A DNA stretch of 44,495 nucleotides from Candidatus Eiseniibacteriota bacterium (GCA_024276995.1 JAJRWB010000079.1:1-44495); one strand, 5' to 3'; positions 9,165 through 17,793 are shown, numbered from the stretch's first letter. Translations and numbers: made by a program. The notes: a model not told the origin generated them from the letters alone.

Positions 9165-12100
9165 TCAGCGGAGGAGAAGAATTTTCCGCGTCTCCTTCCC
9201 CGCCGGCGATTCGGCGCGGATGAAGTAGAAGCCTGCGGGAAGATCCTCCCCGTTCCGGTCGAGTCCGTCCCAGAAGAGGTCTCTCTCCGGGCCCGCGCTG
9301 AACGATTCCTCGCCGAGGTCGCGCACGAGCCTTCCATTGATCGAGTAGATCCGCACGGAGACGGCGCCGGCGATCGGCAGGTCGAAGGAGATGCGCATCT
9401 CCTTGTCGGCGAGGAAGCGTAACGGGTGGGGGCGGACCGGGAGGAGGGAGAAGACGATCGGATTCGACACTGTTTCGGCGGAGACGACCTTTTCCTCCGG
9501 ATAGGGGGTGCGCACCGTTCCCGCCATGTAGAAAGGTTCGAGGCGATACCGCTCCGCTTCCGCCACCGCCCCGCCGTCGTCGAAGAAGGAAAAGGAAGTC
9601 CCCCCGCCGATCGGTTCATCGTTGAGACGTGCCGACCCGATCGCTCCTCCCTTGGAGGCGGCGTCGCCGCGATAAAGATCGAATGTCACCCCTGGGACGG
9701 CGCGCGCCAACGTCCACACCACCTTCACACCTCCCTCGGCGGCGTCGGCGGCGAAACCGCCGATGCGAAGCACCGGCAGCGGGACGAAGATCGTGTCGGC
9801 GGCGAGGAGGACGGCGCCGCTGTCGGGGATCTCGCCTGTCAGCACGTAGCGGTAGGTGTTGCCCGGGCGGGCCGAGTCGTCCACCGCGATGAAGTCGACG
9901 CCATCGGCGGTGGCGTGATCAATCGTGTCGCTTCCCGCTTCGCCGTGCCGCGCCAGGACGTACGTCACGTCGGAGCGGCGTGCCGCGATCGACCACTCCG
10001 CGGCGGCCGAAAAGCTATCGGTCGTCACCGTCATGCCGAGAAACTCGAACCGGGCGACCGTTGCCAGGAGACTCGTCGTGTCGAGCACCGTCGTATCGGG
10101 AAGGATCGAGGCGAGACGGTAGCGGTACTCCATATCCGGTTCGGCGGTGGAGTCGACGAACGCCTGGCGTGCGCCGCCGGCGCGGGGGATCGGAGACGCG
10201 CCGATCTTCCGATACTCTTCATCGCCGCCCGTCTTCCGATAAAGATCGAAACCGGTCACACCCTCGCCCCCGCCCGACACCCAGTCGAGGACGACCGCTC
10301 CATCGCCGTTCCTTTCGAGAGAGAAGTCGTCGTGGAGGAGCGAGAGGAAGTTCACGCCGCCTCCTTCTTCGCCGACGATGAAGTCCCAGTCGCCGTCGCC
10401 GTCGAGATCGCCCGGCGCGGGCGCGGCGCCGTTCCCCACGTCGATCCCCCCCCACGACCGATCGGTGATCGCAAAGAGCGGCCCGTCGTCTCCGTGGCGG
10501 TTCTCGCACTCCAGGAGAAGACCGCGCCGGTAGCCGAGCATCAGCTCGGCGTAGCCGTCGCCGTCCGCGTCGTAGAGGGCGGGCACGAGCTGGCGGTCCT
10601 CGGCGTCGAATCCGTCGAAACCGAGATCGATCACGTCGGAACTGTCGTTGTCGGAAATCAGGACCGGCTGAAACTCCGATTCGTCTCCGTCGTTCCTGTA
10701 ATAGAAGAGGTTCGGAATGTACGAAAGCCCCCATTCGCCGACGAGAAGATCGAGATCGCCGTCGCCGTCCACATCGCCGAGTGCGGGGGCGAGGAACTCG
10801 TCCGCCGGCGGGTCGGGTGACGGGCAACCGTCGCCGCACAGGGCGAAAACGGGGGATGACGCGGTGCCGGTGTTCACGAAACGATAAAGGGCGTCGAAGC
10901 TTCCCATCATCATGTCGAGGTCGCCGTCATGATCGAGGTCGCCGAAGGAAAACGTGAGCGTTCCCCGCGTAGCGAACGTCTCTTCGATCCACGTGAAAGG
11001 GGATTCGGCGGGCGGGACGAGACGAAACGCGGGCGAGGCCGGTGTCCCGGTGTTTTCGAAATACTCGATCCGCGCATCGACCTGGCTCTCCTCGCCGGTG
11101 CCGATCACCATGTCGAGATCGCCGTCGCCGTCGAGATCGGCGAGCGCCGGCCTGGAGTAGAGACCCCCGTCGATGCCGTGGAGGTAATCGGTGTCGGAGA
11201 GGGTGAAGGCGAGGGTCGTGTCGTTTTCCCTCTCGTAGTAGTGGAAAACCTTCGTACCGCGGCGGTCTTCCGGGTTGATGAAAAGCTCTCTCACGCCGTC
11301 GTCGTCGATGTCGACGAGGGCTGAGAAATTTCTTCCCACCGTGCTGTCGGGCAGAAGCGATCTGGAGACTTCGCTGTAATGGGCCTCTCCGCCTTCGGGG
11401 GTGTCGTTCCTGAAATACCAGAGGCTCTTGTTCTTCAGATCGCCGATCAGCAGGTCGGGCAACGAGTCGTTGTCCACGTCGGCGATGGTGAGGGACGACG
11501 TCCCGTGCAGGGCGTCCTCTTCCGGCAGCCGGACGCCGCCGACGAAGGTGTCGAAACCGCCCCAGCCGAGAACGAAGTCGATGAAATCGGGCTCGGCGGA
11601 GGTGCCGATATTCTCGTGGAACGCGCCGAGCCCCGTGGTGGCTCTTAAGTAGAGGTAGTCGAGATCGCCGTCGCCGTCGAGATCGTGGAACCGGGGATAC
11701 TCCGCCGGCGGGATGCCGCCGAGGACGGCGAGTCCGGGCTGAGGGGGCTTCTTCACGAAGCGCGCCTTCGACGGCGTGCCGACATTCTCGTACCATTCGA
11801 CCTGCTCGTCCCCGGGAGTGAGAAGATCGAGATCGCCGTCGCCGTCGATGTCGGCGAGGTTGATCCACTCCCGGATGAAGACGCCGGCCATCGCATCCTC
11901 GGCGAGGGTGAATCGCGCCTCGCTTCGATCGCCGTCGTTCCGGAGGAAAGTGACGCGGTCGTCGGGAGGTTGGCGGACGAGAACGAGATCGAGGTCGCCG
12001 TCGGCGTCGAGATCGAGGAAGTGCGCTTTCGGGCGGTGGAGTCCGCCGAGAAAGGGATACTCGAGCGATTCCCCGTCGATTTCCACCGGCGCGGCGTCGA

Positions 12101-12233
12101 GTCGTTGGAGGAGCGCCTGGGCGCGCGCCGACGAGGGCGCGAGGGCGGCGATCAGCGTCGCGGCGGCGAGGACGGCACGAAGAAGCGGCATCGGGGTACG
12201 CTGGGCAATCGATATCGACTTCGACGACATCAT
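9165..12233 (-). CDS. Secreted FG-GAP/VCBS repeat protein with FlgD-like C-terminal sorting-type domain
   Basis: 1022-residue exported protein. ATG at 12233 (a second ATG follows at once) has GAGAGGG 6 bases upstream. A signal peptide follows, ending near SARAQA. About ten repeats lie between residues roughly 65 and 615, each with a calcium-binding DxDxDG-type loop such as DLDGDGDLD, DIDGDGDLD, DVDNDSLPD or DADGDGYAE, as in FG-GAP/VCBS beta-propellers. Residues about 630-920 form several fibronectin-like units (FDLYRKTGG, FDLYRGDAA). The last 95 residues are the FlgD-like/type-IX-like module: VSVRIYSINGRLVRDL, then FWDGLDRNGEDLPAGFYFIR and a basic end KILLLR. Cell-surface or secreted role; ligand unknown. 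It lies 14 bases after the TPR lipoprotein gene and converges on the cytochrome gene. Confidence 0.9.
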   Translation of the reverse strand: MMSSKSISIAQRTPMPLLRAVLAAATLIAALAPSSARAQALLQRLDAAPVEIDGESLEYPFLGGLHRPKAHFLDLDADGDLDLVLVRQPPDDRVTFLRNDGDRSEARFTLAEDAMAGVFIREWINLADIDGDGDLDLLTPGDEQVEWYENVGTPSKARFVKKPPQPGLAVLGGIPPAEYPRFHDLDGDGDLDYLYLRATTGLGAFHENIGTSAEPDFIDFVLGWGGFDTFVGGVRLPEEDALHGTSSLTIADVDNDSLPDLLIGDLKNKSLWYFRNDTPEGGEAHYSEVSRSLLPDSTVGRNFSALVDIDDDGVRELFINPEDRRGTKVFHYYERENDTTLAFTLSDTDYLHGIDGGLYSRPALADLDGDGDLDMVIGTGEESQVDARIEYFENTGTPASPAFRLVPPAESPFTWIEETFATRGTLTFSFGDLDHDGDLDMMMGSFDALYRFVNTGTASSPVFALCGDGCPSPDPPADEFLAPALGDVDGDGDLDLLVGEWGLSYIPNLFYYRNDGDESEFQPVLISDNDSSDVIDLGFDGFDAEDRQLVPALYDADGDGYAELMLGYRRGLLLECENRHGDDGPLFAITDRSWGGIDVGNGAAPAPGDLDGDGDWDFIVGEEGGGVNFLSLLHDDFSLERNGDGAVVLDWVSGGGEGVTGFDLYRKTGGDEEYRKIGASPIPRAGGARQAFVDSTAEPDMEYRYRLASILPDTTVLDTTSLLATVARFEFLGMTVTTDSFSAAAEWSIAARRSDVTYVLARHGEAGSDTIDHATADGVDFIAVDDSARPGNTYRYVLTGEIPDSGAVLLAADTIFVPLPVLRIGGFAADAAEGGVKVVWTLARAVPGVTFDLYRGDAASKGGAIGSARLNDEPIGGGTSFSFFDDGGAVAEAERYRLEPFYMAGTVRTPYPEEKVVSAETVSNPIVFSLLPVRPHPLRFLADKEMRISFDLPIAGAVSVRIYSINGRLVRDLGEESFSAGPERDLFWDGLDRNGEDLPAGFYFIRAESPAGKETRKILLLR

Positions 12234-12247
12234 AAGCGACCCTCTCT

Positions 12248-12940
12248 TCAGCGAATCGCCTCGCCGAGCCTTTCCAGTTCGAGAAGGAGGTCTTCCACGT
12301 AGGTGGGGGATTGTTCGTCTTGCACGTTGCCGCCGAGGGAGTCGATCTGGTCGTTCGCCGTGGCGTATGCGCCTAGCTCGAACGCCGCCTGGCCGATGAT
12401 CAACCTCAGGTCGTGCCACGTGAACGTCGAGTCGTGGGGGAAGACATATCGAGGGGCGATGGCGAGGGCGTCGCGCGCCGAGAAGAGCGCCTTCGACAGG
12501 TCCGGCGGTTCGAGGTCGCGCAGCGCCACGGCGCGGCCGGCATGGGGGTCGGCGTTTTCGAGACCGGCGATGAGCGCCTCGACGAACGCGCTGTCCGCTC
12601 CGGCGAGACGGCCGAGGCCGAGCTTCGCCCAGCCGGCGCCGCTGTACGCCTCGGCGAACGAGGAGTCTTCCTTCGCGGCGGCGGTGAAATCGCTGTTCGC
12701 CTTCTCGAAGTCGCCCTCCTCGAAGGCGAGCCACCCGGCGCGGGTGAGCTCGTCGGCGCCGGGGCCCGGACCCGAGCCGCCCGGTCCGGTCGAGGTGCGC
12801 CTCCCGTCGCCGCAGCCGGCGAGAAAGGCCGCGAGGGCGGTCAGGAGAACGGCGAAGAGGATCGCTGCGATTCGGTTGCGCGCAGCGAAACCTTCGCGGC
12901 CCTTTCCGACGCCTTGAAACGCGTTTTCCCTCTTCGCCAT
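12248..12940 (-). CDS. TPR-like lipoprotein
   Basis: 230 residues. ATG at 12940 is chosen because the hydrophobic segment and lipobox FLAGC (Cys43) follow it, and because a promoter -10 box ends only 7 bases upstream, ruling out the longer in-frame reading. After the lipid anchor and a Gly/Pro-rich linker come tetratricopeptide-like helices (AGWLAFEEGDFEKANSDFTAAAKED, split here by a turn, then AYSGAGWAKLGLGRLAGADSAFVEAL). The C-terminal third is helical and less repetitive. It precedes the FG-GAP surface protein by 14 bases and probably shares its transcript, suggesting a periplasmic or outer-membrane assembly partner; this is inference. No Shine-Dalgarno sequence is visible, consistent with a leaderless message. 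Confidence 0.85.
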   Translation of the reverse strand: MAKRENAFQGVGKGREGFAARNRIAAILFAVLLTALAAFLAGCGDGRRTSTGPGGSGPGPGADELTRAGWLAFEEGDFEKANSDFTAAAKEDSSFAEAYSGAGWAKLGLGRLAGADSAFVEALIAGLENADPHAGRAVALRDLEPPDLSKALFSARDALAIAPRYVFPHDSTFTWHDLRLIIGQAAFELGAYATANDQIDSLGGNVQDEQSPTYVEDLLLELERLGEAIR

Positions 12941-12947
12941 GCAACTG

Positions 12948-12976
12948 ATTGTACCAGATCGGGCGGCGAGGGTGAA
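12948..12976 (-). promoter_or_regulatory. Promoter of the TPR lipoprotein/FG-GAP unit, probably leaderless
   Basis: On the minus strand TTCACC (12976-12971), a 17-base spacer and TACAAT (12953-12948). The predicted start site falls on or next to the A of the ATG at 12940. It lies in the 44-base gap after the queE-like stop. Confidence 0.6.
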
Positions 12977-12984
12977 CCGCCCGC

Positions 12985-13800
12985 CTACCGCACTCCCACC
13001 GCCTTGTGTGCCTGGGGGATGACGCGGACATCGTCGAGGATACGGGAGAGCCGCGCCTGCCATCGGGAGAGCTGTGCGGGCGAGGGCGCCTCGCCCCGCC
13101 CTTCGAAGGGAGTGAGCGGCTGGAGGATGAAGGGGATCGAGGGCGACACTTCCGCCACGACGAAGGCGGCCTTTTCAAGTTCCTCGAGCGTGCTCTTCGC
13201 GCCGGCGACCGCCTTGACGAAGATCTCCGCTCCGGAGGCACCGGCGCGCTCGAGGAAGTCGCCGTGCGCTTCCCATCGGGATACCTCGCCCGTCGCGCCC
13301 GGCAGCTTGATGTCGATCGCCGCGATGTCGATCCACCGCGCCACCTTTTCGAAGCGCGCGGGGAGGTCGCCCGTCGTCTCGAGATAGATCACGCGGCCCG
13401 CCACTTTCAGGAGCGGGAGGAACGCGCCGAGGAAGCGATCGTGAAGGAGCGGTTCTCCGCCCGTGAGGGCGACCGAGTGATGCGGCCCCGCCTCCCGGTC
13501 GAGGCGGTCGATCTCATGCGCGAGGCTGTGTGGCGTGACCGGGTTCGTCCCGCGGCGCATCTCGTCGCCGACGGCGGCGAGCGCCACCGGGAATGTCACC
13601 GGACGATAGCCGCTCCCCTGCCGGGCGCTCACCGAGCCGGGGGTGTCGCAGTAATCGCAGTTCCTGTGGCAGCCGTAGAAACGGACGAAGATCTGCCTCC
13701 GCCCGACGTGCACCCCTTCCCCCTGGAAGGAGCTGAAAAGCTCGGTGAGGTGCGCCTCGGGAACGGCTCGCTCTTCTTCTTTCCCCCGTGCTTCATTCAT
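12985..13800 (-). CDS. queE: 7-carboxy-7-deazaguanine synthase-like radical SAM enzyme
   Basis: QueE converts 6-carboxy-tetrahydropterin to 7-carboxy-7-deazaguanine in queuosine/deazapurine synthesis, using SAM and a [4Fe-4S] cluster. The 271-residue protein shows the family start (LFSSFQGEGVHVGRRQIFVR) and the cluster motif CHRNCDYCDT (Cys44, Cys48, Cys51). Further on are the GGEPLL motif that contacts SAM, an ETTG segment, and DIKLPG. ATG 13800 is the only ATG before the conserved region. The longer frame lacks support and would overlap the divergent gene. No queC, queD or queF lies nearby, so the exact deazapurine product is not shown by context. Its Fe-S cluster would depend on a system such as the suf operon at 26-32 kb. 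Confidence 0.82.
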   Translation of the reverse strand: MNEARGKEEERAVPEAHLTELFSSFQGEGVHVGRRQIFVRFYGCHRNCDYCDTPGSVSARQGSGYRPVTFPVALAAVGDEMRRGTNPVTPHSLAHEIDRLDREAGPHHSVALTGGEPLLHDRFLGAFLPLLKVAGRVIYLETTGDLPARFEKVARWIDIAAIDIKLPGATGEVSRWEAHGDFLERAGASGAEIFVKAVAGAKSTLEELEKAAFVVAEVSPSIPFILQPLTPFEGRGEAPSPAQLSRWQARLSRILDDVRVIPQAHKAVGVR

Positions 13801-13806
13801 CGTGTC

Positions 13807-13812
13807 ATGATA
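13807..13812 (-). promoter_or_regulatory. Possible -10 box at the queE-like start
   Basis: TATCAT on the minus strand ends 7 bases before the ATG at 13800, which would again give a leaderless message. There is no good -35 box (GTCGCC or TCGCCC at the right distance) and no Shine-Dalgarno sequence. Confidence 0.3.
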
Positions 13813-13877
13813 GCGCGAATCGCCTCCCGGGGCGACCTTCCGTCCCGCGCATATCGGTGCGGAATCGCCCGGCAGTG

Positions 13878-13886
13878 TGCTACAAT
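13878..13886 (+). promoter_or_regulatory. Extended -10 promoter of the PFK/aconitase operon
   Basis: TGCTACAAT is an extended -10 element (TG, one base, TACAAT at 13881-13886). No clear -35 box is seen, as often with extended -10 promoters. The start site would be near 13893, leaving a short leader that holds GGAAGGAGAG before the ATG at 13910. Confidence 0.5.
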
Positions 13887-13909
13887 GCCGGCGCGGAAGG
13901 AGAGCGGAA

Positions 13910-15298
13910 ATGACCGACCGTGAAAGCCTCGATTTCACCATCCGAACGCTCGGCGAGTGCGCCGTCGACTCGCCCCTTCACCTTTCGCACCACACGGGCG
14001 ACGGCATCGCGAACTATACGCGCCGCATGAGCCGTGTCCTCGCCGACAACAGCGAGGAGGCGTGGATCCGGTTCAAGCTGAAAGGGGAGAAGCCCCCTGT
14101 GCTGGAAGTCGCCGGACCGAGGGAGAAGATCTACTTCTCACCCGACAAGGTGTGGGCGGGGATCGTCTCGTGCGGGGGGATCTGCCCGGGGACGAACGAC
14201 GTGATCCGCGGTCTCGTGATGGAGCTTTATCATCATTATGGTGTCAAGAATATCCAGGGGTTCCGCTTCGGGTACGCGGGGCTGGCGAAGGACGGCGAGG
14301 AGCCGTTCGAGCTCACCCCCGCGAAAGTCGCCCAGATCCACCGGCGGGGGGGGAGCTTCCTCGGTTCGTCGCGGGGGGCGCAGGAGACGGGCGAGATCGT
14401 CGACACCCTCGAGCGGCGGAAGATCGACATGCTCTTCACTATCGGGGGCGACGGCACGCAGCGCGGCGCGCTCCAGATCGCCGCGGAGGCGAAGCGGAGG
14501 AAGCTGAAACTTTCCATCGTCGGTATTCCGAAAACGATCGATAACGACCTGATGTACGTGGGCAGGACGTTCGGTTTCCAGACCGCTTTCACCATCGCGA
14601 GGGACGCGGTGACGTGCGCCCACGCCGAGGCGGAGAGCGCGCGGCATGGTGTGGCGATCGTCCGTCTCATGGGAAGAGAGTCGGGTTACATCGCCGCCAA
14701 GGCGGCGCTGGCGAGCGGCGACGCGAACTTCGTTCTCATCCCGGAAGTCCCCTTCGTACTTGATGGAGAGGCGGGACTGATTGCCGCCCTCGAGAAGCGG
14801 CTGCGCGAACGGGGCCATGCACTCATCGTCGTCGCCGAGGGGGCGGGACAGGAGCTTCTCCACCGACGGGCGGAGGAGCGGTGCACCGACGATTCGGGGA
14901 CCGCCGTTCTCGGCTACATCGGCGTCTTCCTCCGCCACGAGATCTCCGAGCGGCTGAAGAAGAGCGACGTACGGCCGGTGGTGAAGTATATCGACCCGAC
15001 CTACCTGATCCGGTCGGCGCCGGCGATCGCTTCCGACAATGTCTTTTGCCTCCAGCTCGCGCAGCACGCCGTTCACGCCGCGATGTGCGGGCGCACCGAG
15101 ATGGTCGTCGGCCTCAAGGGGGACGACTTCATCCATGTGCCGATCGCCGCCGCCGTGAGCCGGCGGAATGTGATCGACCCGGACGGAGAGCTTTGGCGGT
15201 CCGTCACCGAGGCGACCGGCCAGCCGTTGCTTCGCGAGGAAAAGGAGCGGACGGGCGCGGAGAGCGCAGGCCGGGCCGTGTCGCCCGCGAGGGAATGA
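13910..15298 (+). CDS. pfkA: ATP-type 6-phosphofructokinase (long, trypanosome/TP0108-like clade)
   Basis: Phosphorylates fructose 6-phosphate in glycolysis. 462 residues, longer than the 320-residue E. coli enzyme because of an N-terminal extension of about 90 residues, as in the long clade. Visible motifs: GGICPGTNDVIRG (nucleotide loop), GGDGT (residues 179-183), PKTIDND (207-213, catalytic Asp in TIDND) and MGRESGY (254-260). Gly182 in GGDGT argues for ATP rather than pyrophosphate, whose enzymes have GGDD. The Lys208 of PKTIDND is a pyrophosphate-type feature kept in this ATP-using clade. ATG 13910 has GGAAGGAGAG upstream; the reading from 13877 would overlap the promoter. The stop overlaps the next gene by ATGA. 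Confidence 0.9.
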   Translation: MTDRESLDFTIRTLGECAVDSPLHLSHHTGDGIANYTRRMSRVLADNSEEAWIRFKLKGEKPPVLEVAGPREKIYFSPDKVWAGIVSCGGICPGTNDVIRGLVMELYHHYGVKNIQGFRFGYAGLAKDGEEPFELTPAKVAQIHRRGGSFLGSSRGAQETGEIVDTLERRKIDMLFTIGGDGTQRGALQIAAEAKRRKLKLSIVGIPKTIDNDLMYVGRTFGFQTAFTIARDAVTCAHAEAESARHGVAIVRLMGRESGYIAAKAALASGDANFVLIPEVPFVLDGEAGLIAALEKRLRERGHALIVVAEGAGQELLHRRAEERCTDDSGTAVLGYIGVFLRHEISERLKKSDVRPVVKYIDPTYLIRSAPAIASDNVFCLQLAQHAVHAAMCGRTEMVVGLKGDDFIHVPIAAAVSRRNVIDPDGELWRSVTEATGQPLLREEKERTGAESAGRAVSPARE

Positions 15299-17256
15299 GA
15301 TTGGGCCAGAACCGCGTCGAGAAGATCGTCCAGCGTTACGCCGTCGGCCTTCCTCCAGGGCGCGAAGTGCGCGCCGGAGACTATGTGACCGTCCGCCCGG
15401 CGCATGTGATGACCCACGATAACTCGAGCGCCGTGATCGCCAAGTTCCGCGCCCTCGGCGGCGCGCGTATTTTCGACCCCACCCAGCCGGTGATGCCCCT
15501 CGATCACGATGTGCAGAACGAGAGCGAAGCGAACCTGGCGAAGTACGCGTCCATTGAACAGTTCGCCCGCGAACAGGGGTGTGCCTTCTTCCCGGCGAAG
15601 AGCGGCATCGGCCACCAGATCATGGTCGAGGAGGGGTTCGTCCTGCCGGGCACGTTCGTCGTCGGCTCCGATTCCCACTCGAACCTCTACGGCGCTCTCG
15701 GCGCGCTCGGCACGCCGGTGGTGCGCACCGACGCCGCCGCCATCTGGGCGACCGGCGAGACGTGGTGGCAGGTCCCCCCGGCGGTGAAGGTGATCCTCGA
15801 TGGGACGCTCCCCCCGGGAAGCTCGGGCAAGGATCTCATCCTAGCGCTGATCGGCCTCTTCCACGGCGACGAAGTGCTCAACTGCGTCCTCGAGTTCGAG
15901 GGGGACGGCGTCGCGTCGCTCTCGATCGACCAGCGGATGGCGATCTCCAACATGACCACCGAGTGGGGCGCCCTCGCGGGGCTCTTCCCGTGCGACGACG
16001 TGACGGTGCGCTACCTCCTCGACCGCGCCGCCTTCATGGAAGAACGGGAGGACCGCGCGCCGCGTCTTACCGCCGGGATCGTCGAGGAGCGCTCGAAGAG
16101 CGCACCGGCGCCCGATGGCGACGCTTTCTACGCGAAGGAAATCACCGTCCGCCTCGATTCGATCACCCCTTGCGTGGCGGGACCGAACAGCGTGAAGACC
16201 TGCACGCCCATCGGGGAAATCGAGAAGAGGAAGATCGCGGTGCAGAAGGCGTACCTTCTTTCATGCGTCAATAGTCGCCTCGAGGATCTCGCCGAGGCGG
16301 CCGCCGTGGTGAAGGGGAGGACCGTGGCGCCCGGCGTGGAGATGTATATCGCCGCCGCGTCGGCGCACGTCGAACAGGAGGCGAAAAAGCGGGGCGTTTG
16401 GGGCGATCTCGTCGCCGCGGGCGCCATCGAGCTTCCCCCGGGATGCGGGCCGTGTATCGGGCTTGGAAAGGGGACGCTCGAAAAGGGGGAGACGGGGATC
16501 TCGGCGACGAACCGGAACTTCAAGGGACGGATGGGGCACCCCAATGCTCAGGCGTATCTCGCCTCCCCCGCCGTGGTCGCCGCCTCCGCCGTGGCGGGAC
16601 ATATCGCCGCGCCGGTGCGAACGAACCCCCTCAAGGTGATAGCCCGAATCCGCGAATCCTCCGAGCCCGGCAGGGCGATCGGCGCCGTTTCGATCCGCGA
16701 GGGCTTTCCGGCGCGTATCGAGGGGAGGCTCCTCTATCTCGTGGAGGACAACCTGAACACCGACGGGATCTACGGCAAGGAGTTCACCTACCGGGACGAT
16801 CTCACCCCCGAGGAGATGGGCCGCGCCGCCTTCGCGAACTACGATCCTTCTTTCCAGGATCTCGCCCGTAAAGGGGATATTCTCGCGGGGGGATGGAACT
16901 TCGGAACCGGGTCGTCCCGCGAGCAGGCGGCCACGGCGATCCTCTTTCGCGGGATCCGTCTCGTCCTCGCTGGCTCCTTTTCGCAGACCTATAAACGAAA
17001 CGCGTTCAACAACGGTTTTCTCGTCATCGAATGTCCCGGCCTGATCAGCCATCTGCGCGAGCGCTTCCCTTCGCCGAAGGAGAAGACGATTCCAACGGGC
17101 GACGACGTCGTCGTGGACTTCGAAGCGAGCCGTGTCGTGATCAACGGAAAAAAATGGCCCTTCCCGCCGCTTGGCGACGTTCCCCAGGAGCTGATCATGG
17201 CGGGAGGACTCGAAGCGATGGTGAAAACGCGGCTCGGCGGAGCCGGCGGAGGATGA
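15295..17256 (+). CDS. Homoaconitase-like aconitase-superfamily hydratase
   Basis: Single-chain aconitase-type [4Fe-4S] hydro-lyase, 653 residues. The start ATG overlaps the PFK stop (ATGA, 15295-15298). The N-terminal part reads like fungal Lys4/homoaconitase: PLDHDVQNES, SGIGHQIMVEEGFVLPGTFV, VGSDSHSNLYGALGALGTPV and GETWWQVPP. Cluster cysteines are Cys324 (SCVNSR), Cys384 and Cys387 (GCGPCIG). The C-terminal swivel domain carries NLNTDGIYGKEFTYRDD and GWNFGTGSSREQAAT near residues 525-545, with the substrate-binding SSR. The closest recognisable relatives isomerise homocitrate, but none of the other alpha-aminoadipate lysine genes is present. Citrate, 2-methylcitrate or another tricarboxylate is possible. 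A PrpD-type dehydratase two genes downstream fits such substrates. Confidence 0.85.
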   Translation: MRLGQNRVEKIVQRYAVGLPPGREVRAGDYVTVRPAHVMTHDNSSAVIAKFRALGGARIFDPTQPVMPLDHDVQNESEANLAKYASIEQFAREQGCAFFPAKSGIGHQIMVEEGFVLPGTFVVGSDSHSNLYGALGALGTPVVRTDAAAIWATGETWWQVPPAVKVILDGTLPPGSSGKDLILALIGLFHGDEVLNCVLEFEGDGVASLSIDQRMAISNMTTEWGALAGLFPCDDVTVRYLLDRAAFMEEREDRAPRLTAGIVEERSKSAPAPDGDAFYAKEITVRLDSITPCVAGPNSVKTCTPIGEIEKRKIAVQKAYLLSCVNSRLEDLAEAAAVVKGRTVAPGVEMYIAAASAHVEQEAKKRGVWGDLVAAGAIELPPGCGPCIGLGKGTLEKGETGISATNRNFKGRMGHPNAQAYLASPAVVAASAVAGHIAAPVRTNPLKVIARIRESSEPGRAIGAVSIREGFPARIEGRLLYLVEDNLNTDGIYGKEFTYRDDLTPEEMGRAAFANYDPSFQDLARKGDILAGGWNFGTGSSREQAATAILFRGIRLVLAGSFSQTYKRNAFNNGFLVIECPGLISHLRERFPSPKEKTIPTGDDVVVDFEASRVVINGKKWPFPPLGDVPQELIMAGGLEAMVKTRLGGAGGG

Positions 17257-17259
17257 TTC

Positions 17260-17793
17260 ATGCGTGATGAAATCCGGAAACTCCTTCCGGAAACGGAATC
17301 GATCGGCGACGAGGCGCTCCGGGAGAAGGTGATCGACGTGTGGGAGGAGGCGGTCCGCGAGGGGGGATGGACGCCGGCGGAGCTGATGCGCATCCCCTTC
17401 ACCCTGCTGGCGGGGAAGATCGACATCATGTTCCTCGAACATGTGCGCACCGTATGCCGCATGTGTATCGCCATGGAAGAGGTGCTTAAGGACGCCTACG
17501 GCGACCGCGCGAAGATCGACCACGACACCCTCGTGGCGGGCGCGCTCCTCGCCGACGTGGGGAAACTCTTCGAGTACGAGAAGAAGGGCGAAGAGATCGT
17601 CAAGGGAAGGGGAGGGGAGTATCTCCGCCATCCGTTCAGCGGCGTGGGGCTTTGCTACCGCCACGGCATCCCCGACGCGGTGATGCACGTCATCGCGACG
17701 CATTCGAAGGAAGGGGATCACGTCCGGCGGTTTCCCGAATCGATTATTTTTCACCACGCCGATTTCACCGACTTCGACCTCGTGAGATTCTAG
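17260..17793 (+). CDS. HD-domain-like protein lacking the HD histidine
   Basis: 177-residue soluble helical protein of the HD superfamily of metal-dependent phosphohydrolases. ATG 17260 follows GGAGGA and lies four bases after the aconitase stop. Family landmarks: His61 in FLEHVRTV, the segment GALLADVGKL, His-rich RHPFSGV and IATHS, and a late HHADFTDFD. The defining HD pair is Ala98-Asp99 here. The codon is GCC, two changes away from CAC, so it is unlikely to be a simple read error. Metal binding and hydrolysis may therefore be altered or lost, leaving a binding or regulatory role; that is inference. It lies between the aconitase-like and PrpD-like genes in one operon and may act on or sense their pathway. 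Confidence 0.75.
   Translation: MRDEIRKLLPETESIGDEALREKVIDVWEEAVREGGWTPAELMRIPFTLLAGKIDIMFLEHVRTVCRMCIAMEEVLKDAYGDRAKIDHDTLVAGALLADVGKLFEYEKKGEEIVKGRGGEYLRHPFSGVGLCYRHGIPDAVMHVIATHSKEGDHVRRFPESIIFHHADFTDFDLVRF

Noticed and set aside
10380-12020. Regularly recurring gatcgccgtcgccgtcgag, at first sight like a CRISPR or tandem repeat array
   Set aside because: The units are in frame inside one protein and encode DxDxDG calcium loops; spacing is irregular and the intervals are coding.
13910-15298. Pyrophosphate-dependent phosphofructokinase
   Set aside because: The key donor-site motif is GGDGT rather than GGDD; the long clade with PKTIDND uses ATP.
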